Positions 1 to 7,540 of a stretch of DNA of 23,721 nucleotides are shown in pieces. A program made the translations under genes and the position numbers. The notes under the pieces are model-generated. The model had not been told where the DNA came from and ran no database searches. It saw nothing but the letters and a program-made list of their open reading frames with translations. This DNA comes from DAOPKN01 sp035391225. GTDB lineage: Bacteria > Thermotogota > Thermotogae > MWEM01. Location of the stretch: the NCBI GenBank assembly GCA_035391225.1, contig DAOPKN010000033.1:1-23721 (forward strand), read 5' to 3'. Within the stretch, counting starts at the first letter, position 1, and the number at the start of each line of letters is the position of its first letter.

Positions 1-33
1 GACTAACAAGAAAAGGAAAAACCAGTACTTCAC
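1..33 (-). CDS. N-terminus of a secreted protein, cut by the window edge
   Basis: Only eleven codons are inside the window. They read M-K-Y-W-F-F-L-F-L-L-V from a GTG start at 33, a lysine followed by a hydrophobic stretch as in a signal peptide. A G-rich Shine-Dalgarno-like run (GGGGGTGG) lies about six bases upstream of the GTG. An in-frame ATG at 48 would add five residues (M-G-V-V-P) but has no good ribosome site, so the GTG is preferred. A TATAAT-type promoter lies just upstream (77-106). The product cannot be named; by position it may be another exported protein of this locus. Confidence 0.5.
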   Translation of the reverse strand, partial: MKYWFFLFLLV

Positions 34-76
34 GGGTACCACCCCCATGGATCGCAGCGAATTTTACACAACATTC

Positions 77-106
77 ATTATAGCACGTTTCAGTTAGGAA
101 ATCCAA
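77..106 (-). promoter_or_regulatory. Sigma-70-type promoter for the truncated gene at the left edge
   Basis: On the minus strand a perfect TATAAT (-10, positions 77-82) is preceded after 18 bases by TTGGAT (-35, positions 101-106). Transcription would start near position 70, leaving a short leader before the GTG at 33. This separates the next gene from the 2,252-residue lipoprotein upstream of it. Confidence 0.6.
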
Positions 107-138
107 CAGGGGTTGATTTCAAGAAAACCCGGGGGGGA

Positions 139-182
139 GAAAAAAGGGGAAAAGGCCTTCTCTTTCGTGACCAACTCCCCTT
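139..182 (-). terminator. Possible terminator after the 2,252-residue lipoprotein gene
   Basis: A seven-base-pair stem (AAGGGGA / TCCCCTT, positions 176-182 and 144-150) encloses a long loop of about 25 bases and is followed on the minus strand by a T-run. The long loop makes it weak compared with the two clear terminators at 9648-9679 and 7493-7526. Confidence 0.35.
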
Positions 183-223
183 GCGCCATTAAGTGCTTAT
201 AGGAAATGGAACGTGAAACGGAA

Positions 224-3200
224 CTAGAAGGTACTGGAAGTTCTGGTGGAATCGGAATTGTAGATAATTTCCGTGGTTACGCCTGGCTCGGGAGTGCTAA
301 CAGAGTAGCCGACGATTGTGTTGGCGTGGTTTGAAGTTGTGGTTGCGTAATTTGAAACATCCCAAAAATCCTCCAAAGAGAGGTCTTCGTAGCAATTCGC
401 GTTGATGGAAATACTCACCAGCAGGCCTTGTTCCAAAAGAGATTGAACTGCCTGAACGTCCTGCTCCGAGGCGATTTCGATCCAGTATAGCGGGGTGGAA
501 CTTCCCTCGTACCATTCCATGCGGTAGCGAGGCGATTGCCTCCACGCATCTTCGGAGGGCCAGGATTCGTAGGAACTGGTATCGTAGGGCATCTTTTCCC
601 AGCTGCAAATCCCGATGTTGGTGAGCAGTTTCATGTTGTCCCAGTAGTTTGTCCCCCTCAGATTTGGGTCGGGGTCAAAAAAAAGCAATTGGTGGTACAA
701 AAAATCGGGGCTCATGATGTACGGCTGGAAGGCAGAGGACGGGGCACCGTCGTACCCCCCTTCCCAGGATGCATCCGAAAGGTCCCAAGCGTATTCCCTG
801 GCGAGGTAGAAGGTAGCCGTGTAATACCCCATGGAGAAGCAAACGCATGATCCCTTCCCGTCCTGGTTGCCGATCGGTGGGAAATAGGGGGAAAGGGAAT
901 GGTCCACACCCCCACGGGCCCCCACATTTCCCAAAAGGGCCAGGAATTGTTGCGAATCCAACCTCCGAACTCCCCTCTCTGCAACAATCTGCTCCCACTC
1001 CTGCCTTGTCGGGTTCCTCAGACCCGTTCCATACGCCACCCCCTCCGAAAAGATTCGGGAGCTGGGCTGCTCTCTTTGTTCGATAAGGGGCTGAACCATT
1101 TCCAAGCTCAGTGGCTCGCTCGTTTGCCAAAGGATTTCCTGCAACCTTCTCCCGGGTGAGGTGCGGGAATCGGCCGATGCCGAAACGTTGGGAATGCAAA
1201 TCGTTTGCACCGAAGCCGATGCTATGGCTTGGGGTAAACCGGATGCCGAAAGGTTCTGGTCCAAGCTCGAGGGGTACTGGGAGTAAGTTTCCACTTGGAA
1301 GGATTCGATGGCACCCGATTGAGCAGACGCGTTGAACACCTTGAGAAAAACTGTTTCGTTTTGGATGGGAAGGAATTCGGTAATATCTACCACGATCTTG
1401 TTGTTCGGGAAGGGGTATGGACCCCCAGCGTAGTAGTACGGTCCGCCGTAGTCACGGTCGCCATACACTTTCTTGGACATCCGTGGATTTTCGGGTTCTC
1501 CCACTCCCAACTCGATGGTACATTCATTCCTCACGTCATGGTCCACTTGGAATACCGCAACTACATGGGGTTGGTAGTCGTCCCTTGGAGCGTAGAAGAA
1601 AGAGTCGATTTGGTTTTGGATCATGGCATCTGCCGTCATGTACAGGAACCCATCTGGATCGTTTTCCCAGTTTCCGACTCCCCAGGAGTTTGCAATCTTG
1701 AAGACCACATCTCCGGGGGGGACGTGAGTATCTTCCTGCAACCGGAGTTGGTAGGAAGAATGGGGGCTATAGCGGCGTTGTGGGGAAGAAGCTTCTGATG
1801 GTCCTGCCGCATCGGAGACACGCAGGTAGTAATCCCCCATTGTGGGAAGTATATAGCTGATCTTTGAGCCGTTCCCGTTCCCGGAATCGTCATCCTCTGC
1901 GAAAAGGGTACCATAGGAATCGTACAGCTCGAGGTAGGTGTCGCAGTCTACCAGGTTCAATGTTTCAAAGACAACGTGCATGTCAACGTCCGCATGGAAG
2001 TAAACCCAATCTTCGTCTGCCAAAATATGTTGCTGGGTTTCGTTGAGGGTGATGGGTTTCGCGCTTTGCATTGTGTCGTCTTCCTCGTATACATCATCGT
2101 CTTCCCCGTTCGTCGAGAAACTCCAGATTTGGCTCTCCTCGCAATCATTGAGCATCACCTTCCAGTAATACGTCGTGGAAGCATCCAGCATTCCAGAAAG
2201 ATCCAGTGAAGAGCTCACCAAGTCGAACTCGATGACGTCCAATGCTTCGGGGTCTTCTCCAAAGAGAACCTGGTAGGTGTTAAACCCTGGGTCAAGCGGA
2301 ATAAAACAATCGTTCCACTCTAAAACCACGTCTCCCACGTCAACGCAACCACCATTCGCGGGAGAAACCAATCGGGGTCTTTGGGGAATGTAGTCCACTT
2401 CTTCAACACCCGAGTCGATGTATGACTGGATGGCTTGCATGGTAAAGGAATCCCCCAGGTCCAAGAAGTTGTACGACACGTCCAAACACTCGAGGCCGGG
2501 AAGGTGGTAAAACCCACTGAGCTCTTCCAACTCGTTCCCCGCTAAGTTGAGGAGCTGGAGATTCACCAGGTTCTCGATGGCAAAATCCTCCGGAAAAGCG
2601 GAAATTTTGTTGTTTTCCAGGAAAAGTCCCTTGAGTTGCTCCATTTCGCACAGTTCGTCAAAACCCGTGGCACTTCCGTTATTCACGCAAATCCATTCCA
2701 AACCCGTGGAATTTTCCAGTACAGAGAAGTCATTTACCTCACCTTGGTAAATTTCCACCCCCTTCAAACCGGTAAGGGGCGCCACCGCTTCCAAACCAAA
2801 AACTTTGGTCCAAAAAATGAGGTATTGCAGGTTTGTTAGGTTCTGCACCCCTTCCAGGTCAGGCTCACATACCCACGTGGGAAGCATCCAGGAATCCAGG
2901 TAGTTTATGTCTTCCACCTCTCGCTGGTAGATGGAATTCGAATAGATGGGATACGGAGTTCCGGTTCTGACCTTGCCGTCGTGCTCTTCCGGGGATTGGA
3001 GTTCTGGGTTCACTTTACCCACGGCTGCCATGATCATTTGGCGAAAATCCGGATCGGGGATAGCAAGTTCTGCTCCCAGGTCGTACTCCCTAAAAATGGA
3101 AATTTCATCGATCCAAGCAATAGGATGGTAATAATACCAATATCCTTCATCCCCCATGCTCTTCCAGGTTAACGTGTGTTCCCCCGGTGGAAGGATGCGC

Positions 3201-6200
3201 ACCACTTCTTGCCAATCACTGTTCCCGGTCCAGGAACCGCATGGGTGATCATCGATGAAAAACTCCAAGGGGCACTCTATCGGCAGATCCCACATAGGAA
3301 AGGGGAATTCCATCGATGTTTTCCGGAAAAAGGAGAGATACGCCGTTACCGGAATATCCACCACGATCTCCAAGGAAGAGCCCCGGAGTTCAGCTGCAGG
3401 GCTCTCCTCGAACCCCGTACCATCTTGAATGCTAATGGATGCCGCATCGGAGATCACCCAGGAGTTATTGGAAAAACTACCGTTATTGAAATCCTCGTGG
3501 AAGAGCAAGTCAGACCCTTCCGTGGAAAACCGGAAGACGTCGCTTGCCATGCGCCCTCCCAAATCATCTTTGGCAACCACTTGCCAGCAGTAGCTTCGTC
3601 CTTCTTGCAAATCCGCTCCCTGCCATCGCTTTGACATCGTTTCCCCCGCCAAAAACATCGTTTCTGCATCTCGGCCAACCCATACCTCGTAGTGCACTGG
3701 ATCACCGTTTGCATCTTCCACGGGTAACCATTCGAACCAGGGATTCAAACCGATTTCCCCGGATTCGTTTTCTGGAAGCAACAAGGTTGGTTTTCCCGGT
3801 GAAACGTTCACCTGGGGCACACCCATCTCGATTTCATCCACAAGTAGCGCGCTATCGTAAATCGAATCCGTGCAATCTCCCGCTCCGATCTTCAGGCGCA
3901 CCCACTGGCCCTGGTAATCCGAAAGGTCCACCCGGAGCTTTTTCCACCCGGTCATCCATACATCTCCTCTATCAAAAGAAATTTCAGGCGAAACGGATTG
4001 CAACACGAACTGTGCCTCAAAATCATCGATGGTCTTGTTAAAAAGTAAGAATTCGTCCAATCCCCTTTCCGTACCAGATGAAGAGGGGTTGGAAGCATCG
4101 AACAACAATGAAATCTGGAAATAATCCTGGTACACTGTACCCACGAATTCAAGGAACTCCTCCGAAAGAAAGTTCCAATTTAAGCGTAACTCGGTGTTAT
4201 CCGGGGAAACGAAAAAAGCCTGGCTCAGGGAACCGAACGCTTCGGTGAAACCCAGTCCCGTGGAGGTGATTCCCATAAACCACTCTTGCGTGGGTAGCAC
4301 GAAACCCAAGCGCGAAAGAACCCGGGCGTCTCCCAACCCCGACCAAGCGAAAAGGTTTCCCCACTCGAAATCCCCATTCAACAGCTGGTTGGAAAGCCTT
4401 AGTTCCCCGTTGCCGAACAACTCGAAGTTCGCCCCTGTCCAAGGATCCGAAGACGGGGAAAAAGAGTCGGAACAACTGTCTCCGCTGGCCAACAAATCGA
4501 ACGTTTGGTCTGCCATATCCTTGCAAAAACCTGCACTGACACCGTTGTCGAAACCAAAGTACGCTTTTGCTCCCCGAGAGAAAAAAGCATTTTTCAAAAA
4601 GGGCAACCGCGTGCTGGAACAGCTTCCGTTGAAAACCACGCTGTTGGGCAAGTCACTGGGCAAATCGCGAATAAACGAGGAGCGCACGCTGAAAAGGTGT
4701 TCCCATTGCCAATCCCAACTGCCATCCTGGAATCCCCAGTAATACACCGTCCAAAGCCGTACCTTCCTTTGTCGCAACAACCCCTCGTTTCGCATGAAGC
4801 TGTCCAAGGAAAAGTGTTCACGCGTGAAGAGATCATCACCCGCGTACCCCAGGGTGTCGAAAACGAGAATGCCGTACTTGTGTAACTCAAGCAGGCTTTC
4901 CACGGTACACTGCTCGTTTACCAAGGACGTCACCGAAAACCCTTTGTAGGGGGTCGTAAAAATGTCTTCCAAACTGGGACGCATATCCACCTGGAAAAGG
5001 TCTTCAAAGGGAGCGTAAATTAGCACATCCCGGTTCAGGATTAGGGAGTCGGGAAGGGGAATAGAGGAATAGGCTCCCTGGATGCCGGGTGTTTGAACGG
5101 GGAAGCTACCCGCAGAAGAAAACCGCCCTCCCTTCCTCCGGAATGACGCCCCTGATTCCTCGTCCGGGAATTCCACCAAGATCCCGCCTTCAATTCCCGA
5201 ATCGTAAGCGATTTCCACCGAATTTTCAGTGGGAGTGGCCTCGGAAATACCCCCTTGCGCGAGAAGAAGCGCGGCCAATTGGTTCATCACCTCGGGAATT
5301 TCTTCCTCGTTAGCACCTTCCAAGGAACCCAGCGCTTCTTCCTGCACCTCCAAAACCTCGTTAACATCCTCCTCGGTCAACTCCTCGAAAACCTCTATTT
5401 CCAAGGAATCCGATTCCCAGGTCTTCTCGGTCCCATCCACCTGGGCCTGAACCACCACTTTCCATGAAATCGTCCCTTCCACGTATTCTTGGATGTCGAA
5501 CAACGTGCTAAAAACCCCGTCCAGCAAAATTTCGTCACCGTGACCAAGATCACCGTCGTCGAACATCTGGAGCGACTCGCCCGATCCCTCCCGGACAAGC
5601 CTCACCGAATCGAAAGAAAAGACACTATCCGAAAACACGGGAACCCAAAACCTCACCTCCACCGACTCGCCCACGTTCAATACAGGCTGGGAGCATTCTA
5701 AGTCTCCGAAGGTAACCTCCTGGTCATCGGGGTCGAGAAAATGCCACGCGAAGTCACTGTAATACTCTTCCTCGTTGTGGGCCACCACGCAAATCCAGGG
5801 AAGGGTTGTTTGCACCTCCAAGGAAGTGCACTCCGGGTCCTGTGAACCTACCAGAACACCCTGCAATGGATCCAAAAGGGTTTGATCCTCGGTAGCGTAC
5901 ACTTCGAAACCAGTCTGTACATCGTTGGGGAAAGGCATGAGCCATTCTAACCAATACGTTCCTCCGGAAACCGCATCCGCGGAAACAAGCTGCGGTGCAA
6001 AAGGCGTGTTGATTGTCTCCAAGGTGGAGCCGTAGGCGTTTAGAATGACAATGAGATCCCAAACATCCACGAAGCCATCTGGACCAAATGCATCCAGGTT
6101 ATGGTAAAAAGGGCCAACGGGAGGGGCAACAACGCTGGAACCCATCCTGCCGAAATCGGCTTGGGCATCGTTGGAATCGTACCGGTTCAGAAGAAAAATC

Positions 6201-6982
6201 AAGTCCCACACGTCAACAACGCCATCTGGGGAAAACTCCGTTCCTCCAAAACCGGTGACATCCCCTACCCGGGTTAGCGCATCGGATGGAAGCAGGTTCC
6301 TTCCACCATGCACCTGCATCACTTCTCCATCGGAAACCAGCAATGTTCCTTCGCTGGAAAATACGTGGAGGGCAAGCAGTGAACCTGCCCCTTCTTCCTT
6401 CTCCTGCCATAACTCCCCCAACCCCACGAGAAAAGGAGAAGAATGCTCTTGGAGGGAAAGCCACGCAACCCCTCCTGGGATGGCGGGAATGGGCATCCAA
6501 TTTTCAAGTCCCCTACCACTGGCTTGATCTACCACCTCCCAAGCCAGTTTCATCTCCACAACCTGAGACCCTTTCGGCAAGAAAAGGAAAGGTTCCACGG
6601 TACCGTTTTCACACCTCCAAGTTAGCCCCCCAGCCCGGGGATCCCGAAACTGATCCAGGGTGACTTCGATTTGCTCGCTTTCCAGCACGCGAAGAAAGCC
6701 AACGTGGTCCAGGAAAGGCGTTTGGACTTGAAGAGTTACGCGCCCTTTCGAAAGAGTGGCAGAAACCTCCCCCCAACGATCGGTGCTGCCTTCGAAAAGC
6801 AATCGCTCCCCACGTGCCGGGTCCAAAACTTGAACAGTTGCATAGGGGACGAGCATACCATTATGATCGCGAACAACGATCTCCACATCGCAGGTGGTTG
6901 GTTGGAACAAAAAACATCCAGATATCACCAACAATGACACAATCACCAGTACCAGAACAACAAGCTTCGCAAACCTATTCAT
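224..6982 (-). CDS. Giant modular lipoprotein with caspase-like domain, LRRs and permuted C1A cysteine peptidase
   Basis: A 2,252-residue protein, predicted surface lipoprotein. The ATG at 6982 has AGGAGG seven bases upstream. A lipobox (V-I-S-G-C) places the lipidated Cys at 23. Domains in order, approximate residues: carboxypeptidase-regulatory-like 31-111; two dockerin-like loops 240-268 and 292-318; an FN3-like segment after a motif shared with the beta-helix lipoprotein (INTPFAPQ) 325-410; a beta domain with a DDG..GD..DGVF motif (choice-of-anchor-X type) 420-530; caspase-like 648-836 with NGSC (Cys788) but Leu711 where the His is expected; jelly-roll-like 866-1055; FN3 1060-1155; a second jelly-roll-like 1158-1298; leucine-rich repeats 1303-1530; FN3 1534-1625; PPC 1630-1748; C1A peptidase in two swapped pieces 1758-2252. 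The gene has its own extended -10 promoter. It stops with TAG soon after the His region, where a normal C1A would continue to its Asn. Confidence 0.9.
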   Translation of the reverse strand: MNRFAKLVVLVLVIVSLLVISGCFLFQPTTCDVEIVVRDHNGMLVPYATVQVLDPARGERLLFEGSTDRWGEVSATLSKGRVTLQVQTPFLDHVGFLRVLESEQIEVTLDQFRDPRAGGLTWRCENGTVEPFLFLPKGSQVVEMKLAWEVVDQASGRGLENWMPIPAIPGGVAWLSLQEHSSPFLVGLGELWQEKEEGAGSLLALHVFSSEGTLLVSDGEVMQVHGGRNLLPSDALTRVGDVTGFGGTEFSPDGVVDVWDLIFLLNRYDSNDAQADFGRMGSSVVAPPVGPFYHNLDAFGPDGFVDVWDLIVILNAYGSTLETINTPFAPQLVSADAVSGGTYWLEWLMPFPNDVQTGFEVYATEDQTLLDPLQGVLVGSQDPECTSLEVQTTLPWICVVAHNEEEYYSDFAWHFLDPDDQEVTFGDLECSQPVLNVGESVEVRFWVPVFSDSVFSFDSVRLVREGSGESLQMFDDGDLGHGDEILLDGVFSTLFDIQEYVEGTISWKVVVQAQVDGTEKTWESDSLEIEVFEELTEEDVNEVLEVQEEALGSLEGANEEEIPEVMNQLAALLLAQGGISEATPTENSVEIAYDSGIEGGILVEFPDEESGASFRRKGGRFSSAGSFPVQTPGIQGAYSSIPLPDSLILNRDVLIYAPFEDLFQVDMRPSLEDIFTTPYKGFSVTSLVNEQCTVESLLELHKYGILVFDTLGYAGDDLFTREHFSLDSFMRNEGLLRQRKVRLWTVYYWGFQDGSWDWQWEHLFSVRSSFIRDLPSDLPNSVVFNGSCSSTRLPFLKNAFFSRGAKAYFGFDNGVSAGFCKDMADQTFDLLASGDSCSDSFSPSSDPWTGANFELFGNGELRLSNQLLNGDFEWGNLFAWSGLGDARVLSRLGFVLPTQEWFMGITSTGLGFTEAFGSLSQAFFVSPDNTELRLNWNFLSEEFLEFVGTVYQDYFQISLLFDASNPSSSGTERGLDEFLLFNKTIDDFEAQFVLQSVSPEISFDRGDVWMTGWKKLRVDLSDYQGQWVRLKIGAGDCTDSIYDSALLVDEIEMGVPQVNVSPGKPTLLLPENESGEIGLNPWFEWLPVEDANGDPVHYEVWVGRDAETMFLAGETMSKRWQGADLQEGRSYCWQVVAKDDLGGRMASDVFRFSTEGSDLLFHEDFNNGSFSNNSWVISDAASISIQDGTGFEESPAAELRGSSLEIVVDIPVTAYLSFFRKTSMEFPFPMWDLPIECPLEFFIDDHPCGSWTGNSDWQEVVRILPPGEHTLTWKSMGDEGYWYYYHPIAWIDEISIFREYDLGAELAIPDPDFRQMIMAAVGKVNPELQSPEEHDGKVRTGTPYPIYSNSIYQREVEDINYLDSWMLPTWVCEPDLEGVQNLTNLQYLIFWTKVFGLEAVAPLTGLKGVEIYQGEVNDFSVLENSTGLEWICVNNGSATGFDELCEMEQLKGLFLENNKISAFPEDFAIENLVNLQLLNLAGNELEELSGFYHLPGLECLDVSYNFLDLGDSFTMQAIQSYIDSGVEEVDYIPQRPRLVSPANGGCVDVGDVVLEWNDCFIPLDPGFNTYQVLFGEDPEALDVIEFDLVSSSLDLSGMLDASTTYYWKVMLNDCEESQIWSFSTNGEDDDVYEEDDTMQSAKPITLNETQQHILADEDWVYFHADVDMHVVFETLNLVDCDTYLELYDSYGTLFAEDDDSGNGNGSKISYILPTMGDYYLRVSDAAGPSEASSPQRRYSPHSSYQLRLQEDTHVPPGDVVFKIANSWGVGNWENDPDGFLYMTADAMIQNQIDSFFYAPRDDYQPHVVAVFQVDHDVRNECTIELGVGEPENPRMSKKVYGDRDYGGPYYYAGGPYPFPNNKIVVDITEFLPIQNETVFLKVFNASAQSGAIESFQVETYSQYPSSLDQNLSASGLPQAIASASVQTICIPNVSASADSRTSPGRRLQEILWQTSEPLSLEMVQPLIEQREQPSSRIFSEGVAYGTGLRNPTRQEWEQIVAERGVRRLDSQQFLALLGNVGARGGVDHSLSPYFPPIGNQDGKGSCVCFSMGYYTATFYLAREYAWDLSDASWEGGYDGAPSSAFQPYIMSPDFLYHQLLFFDPDPNLRGTNYWDNMKLLTNIGICSWEKMPYDTSSYESWPSEDAWRQSPRYRMEWYEGSSTPLYWIEIASEQDVQAVQSLLEQGLLVSISINANCYEDLSLEDFWDVSNYATTTSNHANTIVGYSVSTPEPGVTTEIIYNSDSTRTSSTF
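227..1711 (-). other. C1A (papain-family) peptidase domain in permuted order
   Basis: Residues 1758-2252 of the 2,252-residue lipoprotein. The segment that normally ends a papain-like domain comes first: I-A-N-S-W-G at 1763-1768 (Asn1765, codon 1688-1690), then a beta-rich extension to about 1905. A propeptide-like linker (1930-2020) follows, then the piece that normally opens the domain: I-G-N-Q (Gln2040, oxyanion) and G-S-C-V-C-F-S (catalytic Cys2046, codon 845-847). The usual last part of the first half is S-N-H-A-N-T-I-V-G-Y (His2219, codon 326-328), and the chain ends 33 residues later. Each catalytic element occurs exactly once. Either a functional circular permutant or the fused remains of two tandem copies would give this. 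Confidence 0.75.
1739..2095 (-). other. PPC (bacterial pre-peptidase C-terminal) domain
   Basis: Residues 1630-1748 of the 2,252-residue lipoprotein. The pattern is characteristic: Y-E-E-D-D-T-M-Q-S-A-K-P-I at the start, then E-D-W-V-Y-F, then D-T-Y-L-E-L-Y-D and the final G-D-Y-Y-L-R-V. PPC domains often sit beside secreted peptidase domains. Here it directly precedes the displaced NSWG segment of the C1A domain. Confidence 0.75.
2393..3076 (-). repeat. Leucine-rich repeat domain
   Basis: Residues 1303-1530 of the 2,252-residue lipoprotein. A capping segment (I-P-D-P-D-F-R-Q-M-I) of the type seen before bacterial LRRs is followed by about six repeats with L-x-x-L-x-x-L spacing, clearest at L-T-N-L-Q-Y-L, L-K-G-L-F-L-E-N-N-K-I and L-Q-L-L-N-L-A-G-N-E-L. 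Likely a protein-binding module. Confidence 0.75.
4475..5041 (-). other. Caspase-like (clan CD) domain, catalytic His apparently lost
   Basis: Residues 648-836 of the 2,252-residue lipoprotein. Secreted bacterial caspase-like and gingipain-like domains carry a strand ending in T-H-G and a later N-x-x-C-x-S. Here the first reads F-D-T-L-G (Leu711 in place of His) and the second V-F-N-G-S-C-S-S (Cys788). The following F-F-S-R-G-A-K-A-Y-F-G-F is typical of the helix and strand after the Cys. The domain is therefore probably inactive or uses another base. Family assignment rests on these motifs only. Confidence 0.5.
6029..6265 (-). other. Pair of dockerin-like calcium-binding motifs
   Basis: Residues 240-268 and 292-318 of the 2,252-residue lipoprotein. 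Both hold D-G-x-V-D-V-W-D-L-I, matching positions 5, 9 and 12 of a dockerin/EF-hand loop, followed by a helix (L-L-N-R-Y, I-L-N-A-Y). A longer insert than usual separates the first Asp from the loop core. A near-identical pair lies in the beta-helix lipoprotein at 15243-15491. Confidence 0.7.
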
Positions 6983-7137
6983 CGAATACCCTCCTCCCTG
7001 GAATGAAAACCCCCCTCCCCAAGGGGGAAGGTTGCAACGTTTCCTTTCTGCTTACGGAAAAAGCGGAAACGATTCTTTCCAGCCACACTCCAATCGGATC
7101 CGACGGGAATGGCATTTTTCATACATATTCTCAAGGA

Positions 7138-7146
7138 ATTATACCA
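7138..7146 (-). promoter_or_regulatory. Extended -10 promoter of the 2,252-residue lipoprotein gene
   Basis: The minus strand reads TGGTATAAT, a perfect -10 with the TGn extension. No good -35 is visible at 16-18 bases, which fits an extended -10 promoter. Transcription would begin near 7131, giving a leader of about 149 bases. Confidence 0.55.
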
Positions 7147-7204
7147 TATTCTAAAACTTTTTTCATGAAATTCTTCAATTCTTATCATCGAATGAAAGGC
7201 TGGC

Positions 7205-7268
7205 CATTCGTTGAGTAGCCGTCCTTACACACCACCGTGCCTACCGTTCGCTACACGGCGGTTCAGTA
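7205..7268 (-). mobile_element. Degenerate 3' end of a group II intron (domain V and part of VI)
   Basis: On the minus strand positions 7264-7230 read as a domain V-like hairpin: lower stem CCGCCGTG / CACGGTGG, a GCGAAC-type cap and a two-base bulge. I recall the flanks 'ACTGAACCGCC...' and '...GGTGGTGTG..AGGACGG' from bacterial group II intron 3' ends. Two changes spoil the upper stem (a G-G mismatch) and the bulge (GG instead of CG). Domain VI is reduced to a short stretch ending in CTACTCAAC. No reverse transcriptase reading frame is present, so this is a dead remnant. The assignment is from memory of the motif, not an alignment. Confidence 0.5.
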
Positions 7269-7492
7269 CCTTGCGCGACATGCCTTGTAATGCTTGGAAA
7301 ACTTATCGTAGCCGAGCGTTTCCAGCCCTGCATTTGTCAGCGTTCCGGATGACGCCCTTCCCCCTCATCGATCTGCCACAACTGTGCCACGGGATCCGGG
7401 CAGTGCTTGCACTTTGCTTTGATAGGCAAGTTCCTACTGCCAAGCCTGTAGCGGAGTTTCGCCGTCAGGTGACAGCCCTTGCTGGGCGCATC

Positions 7493-7526
7493 AAAAAAAA
7501 GCCCCGAGTTTCTTCGGGGCTTTTTT
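7493..7526 (-). terminator. Intrinsic terminator after the 693-residue lipoprotein gene
   Basis: A perfect stem GCCCCGA / TCGGGGC at 7501-7520 with a six-base loop is flanked by eight A on one side and six T on the other. It lies 14 bases beyond the stop codon at 7541 and ends that transcript; the A/T flanks would also let it work from the other strand. Confidence 0.95.
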
Positions 7527-7540
7527 CCCTTGTATTTATC

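Larger units (their letters stand above)
6983..7540. other. Intergenic region between the 2,252- and 693-residue lipoprotein genes
   Basis: This 558-base gap has no supportable gene. From left to right it holds the ribosome site of the 2,252-residue lipoprotein (AGGAGG at 6990-6995), a G/C-rich imperfect hairpin at about 7011-7032 just above that site, an extended -10 promoter (7138-7146), a degenerate group II intron 3' end (7205-7268) and a strong intrinsic terminator (7493-7526). Between 7269 and 7490 I see no coding signal; it may be further intron remnant. Confidence 0.6.

Noticed and set aside
128..138. CCC-GGGGGGG run after the 2,252-residue gene as a phase-variation tract
   Set aside because: It lies outside any coding frame and upstream of the next gene's -35, so a length change would have no evident effect.
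33..226. A frameshift that would restore the missing NSWG segment after the C1A His region
   Set aside because: I read the minus strand beyond the TAG in an alternative frame; it runs about 40 codons (ending ...S-P-P-G-F-S) without any NSWG-like motif, so the missing half is not hidden there.
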